DNA of 64,000 nucleotides from Allobosea psychrotolerans (GTDB taxonomy: Bacteria > Pseudomonadota > Alphaproteobacteria > Rhizobiales > Beijerinckiaceae), in the NCBI RefSeq assembly GCF_002917105.1, contig NZ_PQFZ01000001.1, positions 578,693 to 642,692 on the forward strand, written 5' to 3'. The notes beneath the pieces were generated by a model that worked only from the letters and a program-made list of their open reading frames with translations, searched no databases and was not told where the DNA came from. Position numbers and translations under genes: made by a program. Below, piece by piece: positions 1-9,362 of this stretch (within the stretch, counting starts at the first letter, position 1; each line of letters starts with the position of its first letter).

Positions 1-1218
<1,218 letters not shown>

Positions 1219-1235
1219 TCCTCTTCTTCCGCGAC

Positions 1236-1255
1236 GGCCCGGCTCACGCCGGGCC
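1236..1255 (+). terminator. Hairpin after ilvC
   Basis: A perfect 8-bp stem (GGCCCGGC/GCCGGGCC) with a TCAC loop, 17 bases after the ilvC stop, followed by TTT only. It is a likely weak intrinsic terminator; a stronger one follows at 1410. Confidence 0.55.
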
Positions 1256-1260
1256 TTTGG

Positions 1261-1302
1261 GATCAAGGCCAAGGCTCTGGTCGACAAGACCGAGACCCGA
1301 TC
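1261..1302 (+). repeat. Decayed duplicate of the ilvC 3' end
   Basis: These 42 bases match 1179-1220 (the last codons and stop region of ilvC) at 37 of 42 positions. The stop has been lost in the copy. No gene is recognised between the ilvC stop and the small ORF at 1527; the gap holds this copy and two terminator hairpins (1236 and 1410). Confidence 0.85.
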
Positions 1303-1409
1303 TGGCATCTGCCAGCTTGCTGACATGCTGATTCAAGGCCTTGCCGACTTGATTCCGAATCTCAGCGGAAGGTCTTGGCAAGGTTGAGATAATCCTGATT
1401 TTCCAAGAA

Positions 1410-1438
1410 GGCGGGCGCAGCGATGCGTCCGCCTTTTT
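1410..1438 (+). terminator. Strong rho-independent terminator
   Basis: A 10-bp stem (GGCGGGCGCA/TGCGTCCGCC, one G-T pair) with a GCGA loop, followed by TTTTT. It probably ends the ilvC transcription unit and isolates the small genes that follow. Confidence 0.8.
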
Positions 1439-1526
1439 CGTTCCGGAGCGCGGGTTGCCATATCGGGCGGAACCGAGGCGCGCTCAGTGCGTTTTCATGG
1501 CTAGCAGGATCAACCGGGGCACGGGC

Positions 1527-1718
1527 ATGGCACGGAATTGGGATTCCAGCGAACGGGCCATCCGCGAGCGCGACAGGCAGTTGCGCGAAACCGAGGCCGA
1601 CCCAGGCGATGTCCTTCAGCAGGAAGGCGGACCGAATTGGCCATTGCTGATCGCGCTGCTCGGCGGCCTCGTGGTCGCACTGCTCGCCAACACCTTCGTC
1701 GGCCTGCTGCCCGATTGA
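1527..1718 (+). CDS. Small tail-anchored membrane protein (hypothetical)
   Basis: A 63-residue ORF (MARNWDSSERAIRERDRQL...) with a charged, helical N-terminal half and one C-terminal hydrophobic segment (PLLIALLGGLVVALLANTFVGLL, about residues 39-61), so probably a tail-anchored inner-membrane protein. An in-frame ATG at 1497 would add 10 residues but lacks a ribosome site; the chosen start has only a weak GGGGC. It is the first of three consecutive small single-segment proteins on the same strand. I do not recognise a family. It is supported by the amphipathic/hydrophobic layout and the conserved arrangement with its neighbours rather than by a known domain. Confidence 0.5.
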   Translation: MARNWDSSERAIRERDRQLRETEADPGDVLQQEGGPNWPLLIALLGGLVVALLANTFVGLLPD

Positions 1719-1759
1719 TCCGCCAGTGGCAATCGCGGCTGGGGAGAAGGAGACGAGAG

Positions 1760-1987
1760 ATGACGACCGACACAGAGGAACGCGCCAAGGCGCAATCCGA
1801 AGGGCTGCAGGATGGCGGTCGAGTTCCACCGATGCGGGCCGACGATCATTCCGATGCTGATCCCGCGGTCGAGACGCCCGTCGAGGCGCGTCAGGGTTTC
1901 CTCGGCAAGCCTGTCCTGCTGGTGCTCGCCGTTGCCCTGATCCTGAGCGCCATGGCGGGCATTCTCGTCGGAGCGTTTCCGAGCTGA
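1760..1987 (+). CDS. Small single-pass membrane protein (hypothetical)
   Basis: A 75-residue protein starting MTTDTEERAKAQSEG behind an excellent ribosome site (GGAGAAGGAGACGAG). It has about 48 acidic, polar, probably disordered residues, then one hydrophobic helix (VLLVLAVALILSAMAGILVG, about residues 52-71). The layout is like that of the preceding small ORF: polar N-terminus and a C-terminal membrane segment. It starts 41 bases after that gene. No family recognised; function unknown. Confidence 0.65.
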   Translation: MTTDTEERAKAQSEGLQDGGRVPPMRADDHSDADPAVETPVEARQGFLGKPVLLVLAVALILSAMAGILVGAFPS

Positions 1988-2008
1988 GCCGCAAGGCTCG
2001 CGGCCTTC

Positions 2009-2080
2009 GAGAGGCCAAAGATTTCCGAGAGGCCAAGAATTTCCGAGAGGCCAAGAATTTCCGAGAGGCCAAGAGTTTCG
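2009..2080. repeat. Tandem repeat, four 18-bp units
   Basis: Four consecutive copies of an 18-bp unit close to GAGAGGCCAAGAATTTCC, with a few substitutions in units 1 and 4. It lies between two small membrane-protein genes. The unit length is a multiple of three, but no ORF with a good start runs through it. Confidence 0.9.
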
Positions 2081-2115
2081 ACGTAAAGAATTTCGACATG
2101 ACAGAGGAGAGCGAC

Positions 2116-2220
2116 ATGACGGTTCTGAAGCTGCTCGACTCGCAGACCCTGACGCGCATCGTGCTGGGGCTGTGCTTCGGGCTGATGGCCGCAGTCATCG
2201 CTGGCTTGATCCGCAGCTGA
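2116..2220 (+). CDS. Very small membrane protein (hypothetical, 34 aa)
   Basis: MTVLKLLDSQTLTRIVLGLC followed by FGLMAAVIAGLIRS: a single hydrophobic helix of about 20 residues with a short charged N-terminus and a final Arg. GAGGAGAG lies 5 bases before the ATG, a strong ribosome site; an in-frame ATG at 2098 would give 40 residues. It is the third small membrane protein in this run. Too short for family assignment, and easily missed by gene callers. Confidence 0.55.
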   Translation: MTVLKLLDSQTLTRIVLGLCFGLMAAVIAGLIRS

Positions 2221-2240
2221 CGGGCTTATCCCGACAGCAA

Positions 2241-2272
2241 AAAGGCCCGGCGACGTACCGCCGAGCCTCTTT
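2241..2272. terminator. Bidirectional terminator between convergent genes
   Basis: A 9-bp stem with one mismatch (GGCCCGGCG/CGCCGAGCC), flanked by AAA on the left and TCTTT on the right. It lies between the small + strand ORF and the - strand helix-hairpin-helix gene, so it can serve both. Confidence 0.65.
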
Positions 2273-2306
2273 GCGTCTGGATGGCCGTACTAATGCGGAA
2301 GCCAGC

Positions 2307-2672
2307 TCAGAAGGTGATCTTGTCCTTGATGTCGGCTTCGACATTGGAGGGCAGCACGTTGCGCTTCACCAGATCGGCGAAGTCCTTGAACTTCGCCTTG
2401 GCGCGCTCCTCGATGATCTTCTTGGAGCGGGCCTCGCCGATGCCCTTCAGCGTGTCGAGTTCGGCGGCGGTTGCCGTGTTGATGTTGATCTTCTTGGTCT
2501 GGGCGGGCTGCGTCGCTATCGGCTTGGCGGGCTGAGCCGCGGGAGCTGCCGGCGCGGTGACCGGGGCGGTCGGCTTTGCAGGCGTCGCGGGCTGCGTCGC
2601 CGTCTGCGCGAAGCCCTGGCCGGCGGTCAGAGCGAGCGCGGCGAGGGGGATCAGGAAACGGGAGATCGTCAT
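2307..2672 (-). CDS. Secreted helix-hairpin-helix (ComEA-like) protein
   Basis: A 121-residue protein with a signal peptide (MTISRFLIPLAALALTAGQG, cleavage near AQ-TA at about residue 23). Then comes an Ala/Pro/Thr-rich linker (about 25-58) and a C-terminal helix-hairpin-helix domain beginning KKININTATAAELDTLKGIG (about 60-121). The INTATAAEL..LKGIGEARSKKIIEER pattern is typical of ComEA-type DNA-binding domains, which bind double-stranded DNA non-specifically at the outer face of the cell. The linker would tether the domain in the periplasm. Whether it works in DNA uptake is inference; no other competence gene is nearby. Confidence 0.85.
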   Translation of the reverse strand: MTISRFLIPLAALALTAGQGFAQTATQPATPAKPTAPVTAPAAPAAQPAKPIATQPAQTKKININTATAAELDTLKGIGEARSKKIIEERAKAKFKDFADLVKRNVLPSNVEADIKDKITF

Positions 2673-2929
2673 GTCATGGACCTCAGTGTTCGGCCCGGAT
2701 TGTCGCATCTGACGCAGGCCGGGCCCTTCGCCAGACGACGCTGCCGGCTTGAGGCCGGTCCAACGTATCACGGCGGCGTCGAACCGCTTGGTGGCGGGCG
2801 CCGACGTGACGCCGCCATATCGCGCCGGACGGCGTGAACCCGCGCTGAATGGCGCATTCAGCCAATTGCAGTGTTTCGGGGCCGGGTTTCCGATCCCGGG
2901 AAATCGGCGCTTGCTTACCGCCGCCTGCG

Positions 2930-3454
2930 CTATTTCGTCATGAACTCGGCGAGGCGCCCGGCTCCGTAAAGCAGCGCGAAACCCCAGACGGTCGAGGCGA
3001 TCCAGTTGGCGATCTGGAAAGGCCAGAACGGCATCTGCACGATGCCGGCGACGATCGCGATGACGGCGCGCAGCGGCCCGAAAAAATGGCCGATCAGGAT
3101 GCTGGCGACACCCCATTTCTCGAAGAAGGCATGGCCGCGCGCCAAAAGCTCGGGGTTCTTGGTGAACGGCCAGTGATGGTCGACGCGGGGGCCAAGCACG
3201 AGGCCCGCCCAATACGAGATCCAGAAGCCGCAGCCCGCTCCGGCCGAGGCGGCGGCTGCGAGCGGGATCAGGTTCAGGCCCGACGCGCCTGCCGCGGCTC
3301 CAAAGGCGGTGAAGAACACGGTTGCCGGCACGAGCCAGGACAAAACCGCGACGCATTCACAGAAAGCGACCAGGAAGACGATCGGGATCGCCCATTCCTG
3401 ATGGGCCCGCATGAACTCGACGAGCGCTTGCATCCAGAGTTCGAGTTGGGCCAT
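2930..3454 (-). CDS. DedA-family membrane protein
   Basis: A 174-residue polytopic membrane protein of the DedA/SNARE-associated (VTT) family, which includes inner-membrane flippase-like proteins for undecaprenyl phosphate and phospholipids. Family features: an N-terminal re-entrant hydrophobic segment (VFLVAFCECVAVLSWLVPAT), a Gly/Ala-rich segment, then a conserved FFEKWG.....GHFFGPLRAVIAIVAGI block (about residues 110-137) with the usual Arg. It is shorter than most DedA proteins (about 200 residues), at both ends. It is alone on the - strand, divergent from the ABC genes that follow. Confidence 0.85.
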   Translation of the reverse strand: MAQLELWMQALVEFMRAHQEWAIPIVFLVAFCECVAVLSWLVPATVFFTAFGAAAGASGLNLIPLAAAASAGAGCGFWISYWAGLVLGPRVDHHWPFTKNPELLARGHAFFEKWGVASILIGHFFGPLRAVIAIVAGIVQMPFWPFQIANWIASTVWGFALLYGAGRLAEFMTK

Positions 3455-3725
3455 GGCGAGCGCGATCTTTCCGGCGGGAGGCGCCGGCTTATCGCGTCTA
3501 CCACAAGGTTATGCAACCGCAGGCCGGTGCGACGAGCGGTCTGCTTCGCCGAAGGACGACTTTGCCTTCTCCGGGGGATCGCATAGTCTTAGCAGCAAAG
3601 GTCAAGGTCTTGGCCGCAAAGATCAAGGCATGAGCGGCGAGCGCGGATCGGTGCGCCAGGCCGACGGGGAAACGGATTTCATGGAGTTGCACCACCCCCC
3701 GCAGCGCGATGCGGGAGCAGGCGAG

Positions 3726-4568
3726 ATGTCGCCTGCGGTCGCCCTCAGCGGGCTCGACATCACCTTCCACATCGATGGCGGCAAGCGCTACAAGGCGGTC
3801 ACCGGGATCAACCTCTCGGTTGCGGCGGGCGAGTTCGTTTCGGTCGTCGGACCAACCGGCTGCGGCAAGTCGACCCTGCTCAACGCGGCGGCGGGCCTGC
3901 TCGTGCCCTCGGCCGGCACGGTCGGCATCTTCGGCAAGCCGCTCTCGGGCCTGAACCGCCGGGCCGGCTATCTCTTTCAGGCCGACGCGCTGATGCCGTG
4001 GAAGACGGCGCTAGACAACGTCAAGGTCGCGCTGGAGCCGATGGGCGTTTCCGACGCGCAGGCTGATGCCCGGGCACGCGAATGGCTCGGTCGGGTGGGC
4101 TTGCGCGCCTTCGTCGATCGCTATCCGCATATGCTTTCAGGCGGCCAGCGCAAGCGTGTCAGCCTCGCGCAGATGTTGATCCGCAACCCGGAAATCCTGT
4201 TGATGGACGAGCCTTTCGGCCCGCTCGACGCGCAGACCCGGCAGATCATGGGCAATCTCCTGCTCGATCTCTGGTCGAAGGACCGCAAGGCGCTGATCTT
4301 CGTGACGCATGACCTGGAGGAGGCGATCTCGCTCTCCGACCGCGTCGTCGTGATGTCGGCAGGGCCTGCAGCCGGCATCGTCGCCGATTACCGCGTGCCG
4401 CTGCCGCGCCCGCGCGACATCGCCGAGATCCGGCTGGAAAAAGCCTTCCACGAGATCCATCGCGACATCTGGGCCTCGCTCAGGGTCGAGGTGCAGAAGG
4501 CCTATGCGATGGGCGATGGCCGGGAACTGGTCGAGGACAAAGCGCTGGTCGAAGGAGCCTCGCCATGA
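3726..4568 (+). CDS. NitT/TauT-type ABC transporter ATP-binding protein
   Basis: The ATPase of an importer for nitrate/sulfonate/taurine-like or related small substrates, on the inner face of the membrane. About 280 residues. Walker A GPTGCGKSTLL (about residue 43), the signature LSGGQRKRVSLAQ, Walker B ILLMDEPFGPLD and the switch THDLEEAI are all intact. I placed the start at MSPAVALSGLDITF, with GGAG 9 bases upstream; in-frame ATGs at 3681 and 3630 give longer forms. It overlaps the permease start by 4 bases (ATGA), so the two are translationally coupled. The substrate cannot be named from sequence; the NitT/TauT class is from family resemblance. Confidence 0.93.
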   Translation: MSPAVALSGLDITFHIDGGKRYKAVTGINLSVAAGEFVSVVGPTGCGKSTLLNAAAGLLVPSAGTVGIFGKPLSGLNRRAGYLFQADALMPWKTALDNVKVALEPMGVSDAQADARAREWLGRVGLRAFVDRYPHMLSGGQRKRVSLAQMLIRNPEILLMDEPFGPLDAQTRQIMGNLLLDLWSKDRKALIFVTHDLEEAISLSDRVVVMSAGPAAGIVADYRVPLPRPRDIAEIRLEKAFHEIHRDIWASLRVEVQKAYAMGDGRELVEDKALVEGASP

Positions 4569-5356
4569 ACCGCGCCAAGCTGCTTGGCCTGCAGGCGCTG
4601 GTCATGGTCGTCTTCCTGCTGATCTGGCACGTCGTCACCGCCTATCCGCTGTTCGGCGAGGTCAAGACGATCCAGTTCTTCTTCTCGACGCCCGCCGCCG
4701 TGCTGGGGCGGACCTTCAACCAGCTGATCGGGCCCGACATTTACTGGCATCTCGGCATCACGCTGACCGAGACCGTGCTCGCTTTCGTCATCGGTTCGGC
4801 CGCGGGCATCTTCTTCGGCTTCACCTTCGCGCGGCAGGAGTTGCTTGCTGCGGTGTTCGACCCCTATATCAAGGCGGCGAACGCCTTGCCGCGCGTCGTG
4901 CTGGCGCCGATCTTCGCGCTCTGGTTCGGGCTCGGCATCTGGTCGAAGGTGGCGCTCGGCTTCACGCTGGTCTTCTTCATCGTCTTCTTCAACGTCTACC
5001 AAGGCGTGCGCGAGGTTTCACCGACCGTGCTGGCGAACGCCCGCATGCTCGGCATGAACGAGCGCCAGCTCTTCCGCCATGTCTATTGGCCTTCTGCGCT
5101 GACCTGGATGTTCTCCTCGCTGCACACTTCGGTGGGCTTTGCTCTGGTCGGCGCGGTGGTCGGTGAATATCTCGGCTCCTCGGCGGGCCTGGGCTACAAG
5201 ATCCACGAGGCCGAGAGCGTCTTCGACGTCACCGGCGTGTTCTCCGGCATGCTGATCCTGGCGATCTTCGTGATCGCGATCGATGCGCTGGTGACGCTGG
5301 TGGAGAAGCGGTTGCTGGTCTGGCGGCCAGGGCAGAGTTCAACCACGGCGACGTAA
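4565..5356 (+). CDS. NitT/TauT-type ABC transporter permease
   Basis: Inner-membrane permease of 263 residues with about six hydrophobic segments. It contains the BPD-type EAA loop around NARMLGMNERQLFRHVYWPSAL (about residues 157-178) that contacts the ATPase. The family signature ANALPRVVLAPIFALWFGLGIWSK is present. It is coupled to the ATPase by an ATGA overlap and followed after 67 bases by a DUF3592 gene; the binding protein comes next. Together the ATPase, permease and binding protein form a complete importer. Confidence 0.93.
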   Translation: MNRAKLLGLQALVMVVFLLIWHVVTAYPLFGEVKTIQFFFSTPAAVLGRTFNQLIGPDIYWHLGITLTETVLAFVIGSAAGIFFGFTFARQELLAAVFDPYIKAANALPRVVLAPIFALWFGLGIWSKVALGFTLVFFIVFFNVYQGVREVSPTVLANARMLGMNERQLFRHVYWPSALTWMFSSLHTSVGFALVGAVVGEYLGSSAGLGYKIHEAESVFDVTGVFSGMLILAIFVIAIDALVTLVEKRLLVWRPGQSSTTAT

Positions 5357-5423
5357 CGTCATCTTGGCTTGATAGCCGGGAATTGCGGGCTCATGCTCGT
5401 CTCCGCGATGGCGGAGGCCTGCG

Positions 5424-6785
5424 ATGGAACTCGAACTCAACGGCCGCATCATCGAGGCGCCGAAACCTGCCGATATCACCGCCGCCATCGACGGGCATGG
5501 CGGCGACCCCGACTGGTTCGTCAATCTCGGCGACGATGACGGTGATGTCGAAGCCTTCCTGAACGGCGACGGCTCGTTCCGGCTGAGCTATCATGACGGC
5601 AAGGATCGCTTCACCGCCCCCGACCCGGTCGATGCCGCGACATTGAAGACGATCCTGCTGGCGGCGCTGCGTGGCGAGCTGGGCTGGCGCCGCGACCGGG
5701 CGTGGCTGCGCCAATTGTCGCCGAAGAAAGCGGCCGAGGCGGCGGGCGAGCCGCCGGTCTGGGCGATCGCGGCGGTCATCGCCTCGGTCGCGCTGATCTT
5801 CCTGGTCACCAATCTGCCCGATAGCTGGCTGGAGAGGCTGCCTGTTCCCAATACGACGCTGGGCACGATCGGGCTGATCGCTCTTCCGATGGCGGTCATG
5901 GTTCTCGCGATGGTCGCACATAAGGCGATCCAGCTGCGCCGGGCCAAGAGCTGGCTTCCCGCGCAGGGGCGGATAACGAGTTCGCGCATGGCGACCCGCC
6001 GCTCCGGGGTGGGCGAGGACGCCACCATCATCAACATTCCCGCCGTCGCTTACAGCTTCTCGGTCGGCGGGCGGAGCTATCAAGGCGGGAGGCTCAGCAT
6101 CGGCGACATCAGCGGGCCCTTCGCCGAGGAGGCGCTGGCACGCTACCCGGTCGGCACGGCCGTGACGGTGTATTACGACCCCGCCGATCCCGAGAACTGC
6201 GTGCTGGAGCGGGATGCGCCCAAGGGCGCGGTCAAGGGCTGCGGCGCGGTTCTCCTGGTGCTGGCGCTGCTGGGCGGGGGCGGATACTGGGCGTTCACGC
6301 AAGGGCAGCAGACGCTGCAGGCGAGCATGCCGCAGGCCGAGGTGCCGGTGATGCTGTTCGCCTTCGGCTTCGGCTGCGCGGCGCTGCTGTTCTTCCTCGC
6401 CTATCGCCGCCATCTGGCCCGCGCCAATGCCTGGCCGGTGGTGTCGGGACGGGTCACCGAGAGCCGCGTCGAGCAGCGCAGCACCACGGAAGACGGCCGG
6501 ACCCGCACGAGCTATGCGCCGGTCGTCGAATTCACCTATCAGGTTCGCGGCCACAGCTTCAGCAGCCGCCAGATCGCGCTCGGCATGCAGATCTCGGGCT
6601 CGCAAGGCAGTGCGGAGAAGCTCGTCGACCGCTATCCGGCGGGAGCCGAGGTCGAGGTGCATTACGACCCCGCAAACCCCTCCCAGGCGGCGCTTGAGAA
6701 CCCGACCGGCGCGAGCTGGATCCTGTTGGGGATCGCGCTGTTCTGCTTCGGCGTCGCGCTCTACGCCAGCCACATCTTTCGATGA
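5424..6785 (+). CDS. Membrane protein with two DUF3592 domains
   Basis: A 453-residue protein. The N-terminal soluble part (about 1-110) is acidic. Then come four hydrophobic segments arranged in two pairs, each pair associated with a soluble DUF3592-like beta domain ending in a YYDPADPENCVLE or HYDPANPSQAALE motif (about residues 250-262 and 413-425). DUF3592 proteins are poorly characterised membrane proteins. Here the domain occurs twice, so this looks like an internal duplication. It lies inside an ABC transporter gene set on the same strand, between the permease and the binding protein, which hints at a linked role that I cannot specify. Confidence 0.8.
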   Translation: MELELNGRIIEAPKPADITAAIDGHGGDPDWFVNLGDDDGDVEAFLNGDGSFRLSYHDGKDRFTAPDPVDAATLKTILLAALRGELGWRRDRAWLRQLSPKKAAEAAGEPPVWAIAAVIASVALIFLVTNLPDSWLERLPVPNTTLGTIGLIALPMAVMVLAMVAHKAIQLRRAKSWLPAQGRITSSRMATRRSGVGEDATIINIPAVAYSFSVGGRSYQGGRLSIGDISGPFAEEALARYPVGTAVTVYYDPADPENCVLERDAPKGAVKGCGAVLLVLALLGGGGYWAFTQGQQTLQASMPQAEVPVMLFAFGFGCAALLFFLAYRRHLARANAWPVVSGRVTESRVEQRSTTEDGRTRTSYAPVVEFTYQVRGHSFSSRQIALGMQISGSQGSAEKLVDRYPAGAEVEVHYDPANPSQAALENPTGASWILLGIALFCFGVALYASHIFR

Positions 6786-6909
6786 CATCGCCGTCTTGAT
6801 CCTGCAACGCCTTTGACTCAAGGCGGGGTTGGCGCGAGGCCTGCGACTAATCTAGAACTGCTTCCCAACAAGGCTTTCGAAGCAAAGCATCCTCAGGGAA
6901 GGAAACCCG

Positions 6910-7944
6910 ATGAACCGCAGACATCTGATCATGGCAGCCGGCGTCGCGCTGGCGGCCTGGAGCGCTCCGGGCTTTACCCCGACCGCACTGGCGCAGAACG
7001 CCGAAAAGCCCAAGCTGACGCTCGGCGTCGGCGGCAAGCAATTGCTCTATTATCTCCCGCTGACGATCGCGGAGAAGAAGGGCTTCTTCAAGGAGCAGGG
7101 GCTCGAGGTCGAGATCAACGATTTCGGCGGTGGTGCCAAATCGCTGCAGGCCTTGGTCGGCGGTTCGGTCGATGTCGTCACCGGCGCCTATGAGCACACC
7201 ATCCGGATGCAGGCCAAGGGCCAGGATGTGCGCGCCGTGGTCGAGCTCGGGCGCTTCCCGGCGATCACCATCGCCGTGCGCAAGGAGCTCGCCGGCAAGG
7301 TCAAATCGGCGGCCGACTTCAAGGGGCTGAAGATCGGTGTCACGGCGCCGGGCTCCTCGACGGCGCTGACCGCTCAATACGCCATGGTCAAAGCCGGGCT
7401 GAAGGCGACGGATGCGCCGATCATCGGCATCGGTGCCGGCGCGAGCGCGGTCGCCGCGATCAAGCAGGGCCAGGTCGACATCATCTCGCATCTCGACCCC
7501 GTGACTTCAAAGCTCGAGGCCGATGGCGACATCGTCACGCTGATCGACACCCGCACCGAGGCCGGCACGCGCGCCCTCTTCGGCGGCTCTAACCCCGCCG
7601 CCGTGCTGTATCTCAAGGGCGAGTTCGCCGAGAAGAACCCGGTGACGACGCAGAAGCTCGTCAATGCCTTCGTCAAGGCGCTGAAATGGCTGGAGACGGC
7701 CAAGCCCGAGGATGTGGCCGACCTCGTGCCGCCGGAATATCTGCTCGGCGACAAGCCGCTCTACCTGCGCGCGGTCAAGAACTCGCAGGAGAGCTATTCC
7801 CGCACCGGCATCTCGCCGCCCGAAGGCCAGCAGAGCGTCTATGACGCGCTGAAGCTGCTCGACCCGGAACTGGCGACGTCGAATGTCGATCTGAAGAAAA
7901 CCTTCATCGATACCTTCGCGAAGAAGGCAGCATCCGGCTCCTGA
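6910..7944 (+). CDS. NitT/TauT-type ABC transporter substrate-binding protein
   Basis: A 344-residue periplasmic binding protein. The signal peptide (MNRRHLIMAAGVALAAWSAP, cleavage near ALAQ at about 29) is followed by a typical NMT1/SsuA-like fold: LTLGVGGKQLLYYLPLTIAE, FFKEQGLEVEINDFGGGAKS, LVGGSVDVVTGAYEH, and FKGLKIGVTAPGSSTALTAQ. GGAAGGAAACCCG precedes the ATG. With the ATPase (3726) and permease (4565) it makes an importer; it is separated from them by the DUF3592 gene and a 124-base gap. The ligand is unknown. Confidence 0.93.
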   Translation: MNRRHLIMAAGVALAAWSAPGFTPTALAQNAEKPKLTLGVGGKQLLYYLPLTIAEKKGFFKEQGLEVEINDFGGGAKSLQALVGGSVDVVTGAYEHTIRMQAKGQDVRAVVELGRFPAITIAVRKELAGKVKSAADFKGLKIGVTAPGSSTALTAQYAMVKAGLKATDAPIIGIGAGASAVAAIKQGQVDIISHLDPVTSKLEADGDIVTLIDTRTEAGTRALFGGSNPAAVLYLKGEFAEKNPVTTQKLVNAFVKALKWLETAKPEDVADLVPPEYLLGDKPLYLRAVKNSQESYSRTGISPPEGQQSVYDALKLLDPELATSNVDLKKTFIDTFAKKAASGS

Positions 7945-8002
7945 CCTCTCGACATTGTCCGGCGCGCTGGTCACACTCGCCTCTGACGCAAGGAGAGGCG
8001 AG

Positions 8003-8410
8003 ATGACCGAGCGTGCTGCGATCGAGACCTTGATCAAGGATGCCTATGAGGCGCGCCATCGCGGCGACCTCGACGCCGTGATGGGCTATTTCCATCGCGA
8101 TTGCAGCTATCGGCTCTCGGGAGCGTCGGCGCCCGCGCCGATGTTCATGCAGCCGACCGGCCATGCCGCCGTGCGCGCGCAGATGGCAGAGCTGATCGGC
8201 GCCTTCGTCTTCAGCAATGTCGAGACGCTTGCGCTGACGATCGAGGACGAGAGGGCGGCATTGCATTGGCGTGCGGATGTGCTGTGCGTCCCAAGCGGGC
8301 GCAGCGCGCCCTTCGAGGTCATGGACCTGTTCACGATTGCGGACGGCAAGATCCTGAGTCTGGTCCAGTTCACCGATACGGCCGGCGTCGCCCAGCTGAC
8401 TGGGGCGTGA
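8003..8410 (+). CDS. SnoaL-like / NTF2-fold protein
   Basis: A 135-residue protein starting MTERAAIETLIKDAYEARHR behind AAGGAGAGGCGAG. The pattern of an N-terminal helix, GDLDAVMGYFHRDCSY, a middle strand region with LHWRADV and a C-terminal FEVMDLFTIADGKILSLVQF is characteristic of NTF2-like (SnoaL, ketosteroid-isomerase fold) proteins. These bind small hydrophobic molecules or act as cyclases and isomerases; no specific reaction can be assigned. It follows the binding-protein gene by 58 bases on the same strand. Confidence 0.75.
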   Translation: MTERAAIETLIKDAYEARHRGDLDAVMGYFHRDCSYRLSGASAPAPMFMQPTGHAAVRAQMAELIGAFVFSNVETLALTIEDERAALHWRADVLCVPSGRSAPFEVMDLFTIADGKILSLVQFTDTAGVAQLTGA

Positions 8411-8507
8411 TCCTGAAGGCTTGATCGCGGCCATCACCGCTTTCGATTTGCGGCGAGGCGGGGCGAGCGGGTAGAGCTTTCGTTTCCGTCACCAAGCGCG
8501 TTGCCTC

Positions 8508-9356
8508 ATGAACATCCTCTCGATCCAGTCGCATGTCGCCTATGGCCATGTCGGCAATGCCTCCGCCGTGTTCCCGATGCAGCGCCTCGGCGTCGAGGTC
8601 TGGCCGATCCACACCGTCCAGTTCTCCAATCACACCGGTTACGGCGCCTGGAAGGGCCGCGTCTTCGACGGCGGCATGATCGACGAGGTGATGGAAGGCA
8701 TTGCCGAGCGCGGCGTGCTGCCGTCCTGCGACGGCGTGCTCTCCGGTTATATGGGCTCGGCCGATATCGGCCATGCCATCCTCTCGGCGGTGGAGCGTGT
8801 CCGCGCGGCCAACCCCAAGGCGCTCTATTGCTGTGATCCTGTCATCGGCGATGTCGGGCGCGGGATCTTCGTGCGGCCGGGCATCCCCGAATTCATGCGC
8901 GAGCAGGCAGTGCCGGCGGCCGATATCGTGACGCCCAATCAGTTCGAGCTGGAATTGCTGACCGATATCGCGGTCAAGACCATTGCCGATGCGCATCGCG
9001 CGACGGAGGCGCTGCGCGACAGCGGGCCGAAGGTCGTGCTGGTGACCTCGCTCTCGACCAATGAAACCCCCGACGACGCCATGGACATGATGGCCTCCGA
9101 CGCCAAGGGCTCCTGGCGCGTGCGCACGCCGAAACTCGACGTCAGCCTCAATGGCGCTGGCGACGCCATCGCGGCGCTGTTCTTCACCCATTATCTGCGC
9201 GAGGGATCGGCGGCTGCTGCGCTCGCCAAGGCTTCGGCCTCGATCTACGGCCTGCTGAAGCGCACCAAGGAGGCGGGGTCGCGCGAGATCCTGATGGTCG
9301 CGGCGCAGGACGAGTTCGTCACGCCGTCGCACCAGTTCGTGCCCGAGCCGGTCTGA
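8508..9356 (+). CDS. pdxY: Pyridoxal kinase
   Basis: A 282-residue ribokinase-fold enzyme that phosphorylates pyridoxal (B6 salvage) with ATP in the cytoplasm. Family marks: [20 protein letters not shown] at the N-terminus, [31 protein letters not shown], and the C-terminal anion-hole motif [13 protein letters not shown] with the catalytic Asp (about residue 221). The length matches PdxY (about 287). It heads a tightly packed run of five same-strand genes; the next gene starts 6 bases after its stop. Confidence 0.95.
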   Translation: MNILSIQSHVAYGHVGNASAVFPMQRLGVEVWPIHTVQFSNHTGYGAWKGRVFDGGMIDEVMEGIAERGVLPSCDGVLSGYMGSADIGHAILSAVERVRAANPKALYCCDPVIGDVGRGIFVRPGIPEFMREQAVPAADIVTPNQFELELLTDIAVKTIADAHRATEALRDSGPKVVLVTSLSTNETPDDAMDMMASDAKGSWRVRTPKLDVSLNGAGDAIAALFFTHYLREGSAAAALAKASASIYGLLKRTKEAGSREILMVAAQDEFVTPSHQFVPEPV

Positions 9357-9362
9357 ACCGGC

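Noticed and set aside
2009..2080. Possible CRISPR array (four repeats)
   Set aside because: The 18-bp units are directly adjacent with no spacers, and there are no cas genes; it is a simple tandem repeat.
1362..2198. 278-residue - strand frame over the small ORFs
   Set aside because: Its repeated SRKFLASRKFLASRK stretch is the 18-bp tandem repeat read backwards; the small + strand ORFs have better ribosome sites.
5391..6821. 476-residue frame opposite the DUF3592 gene
   Set aside because: Arg/Gln-rich translation with no domain; the + strand frame has clear DUF3592 motifs and membrane segments.
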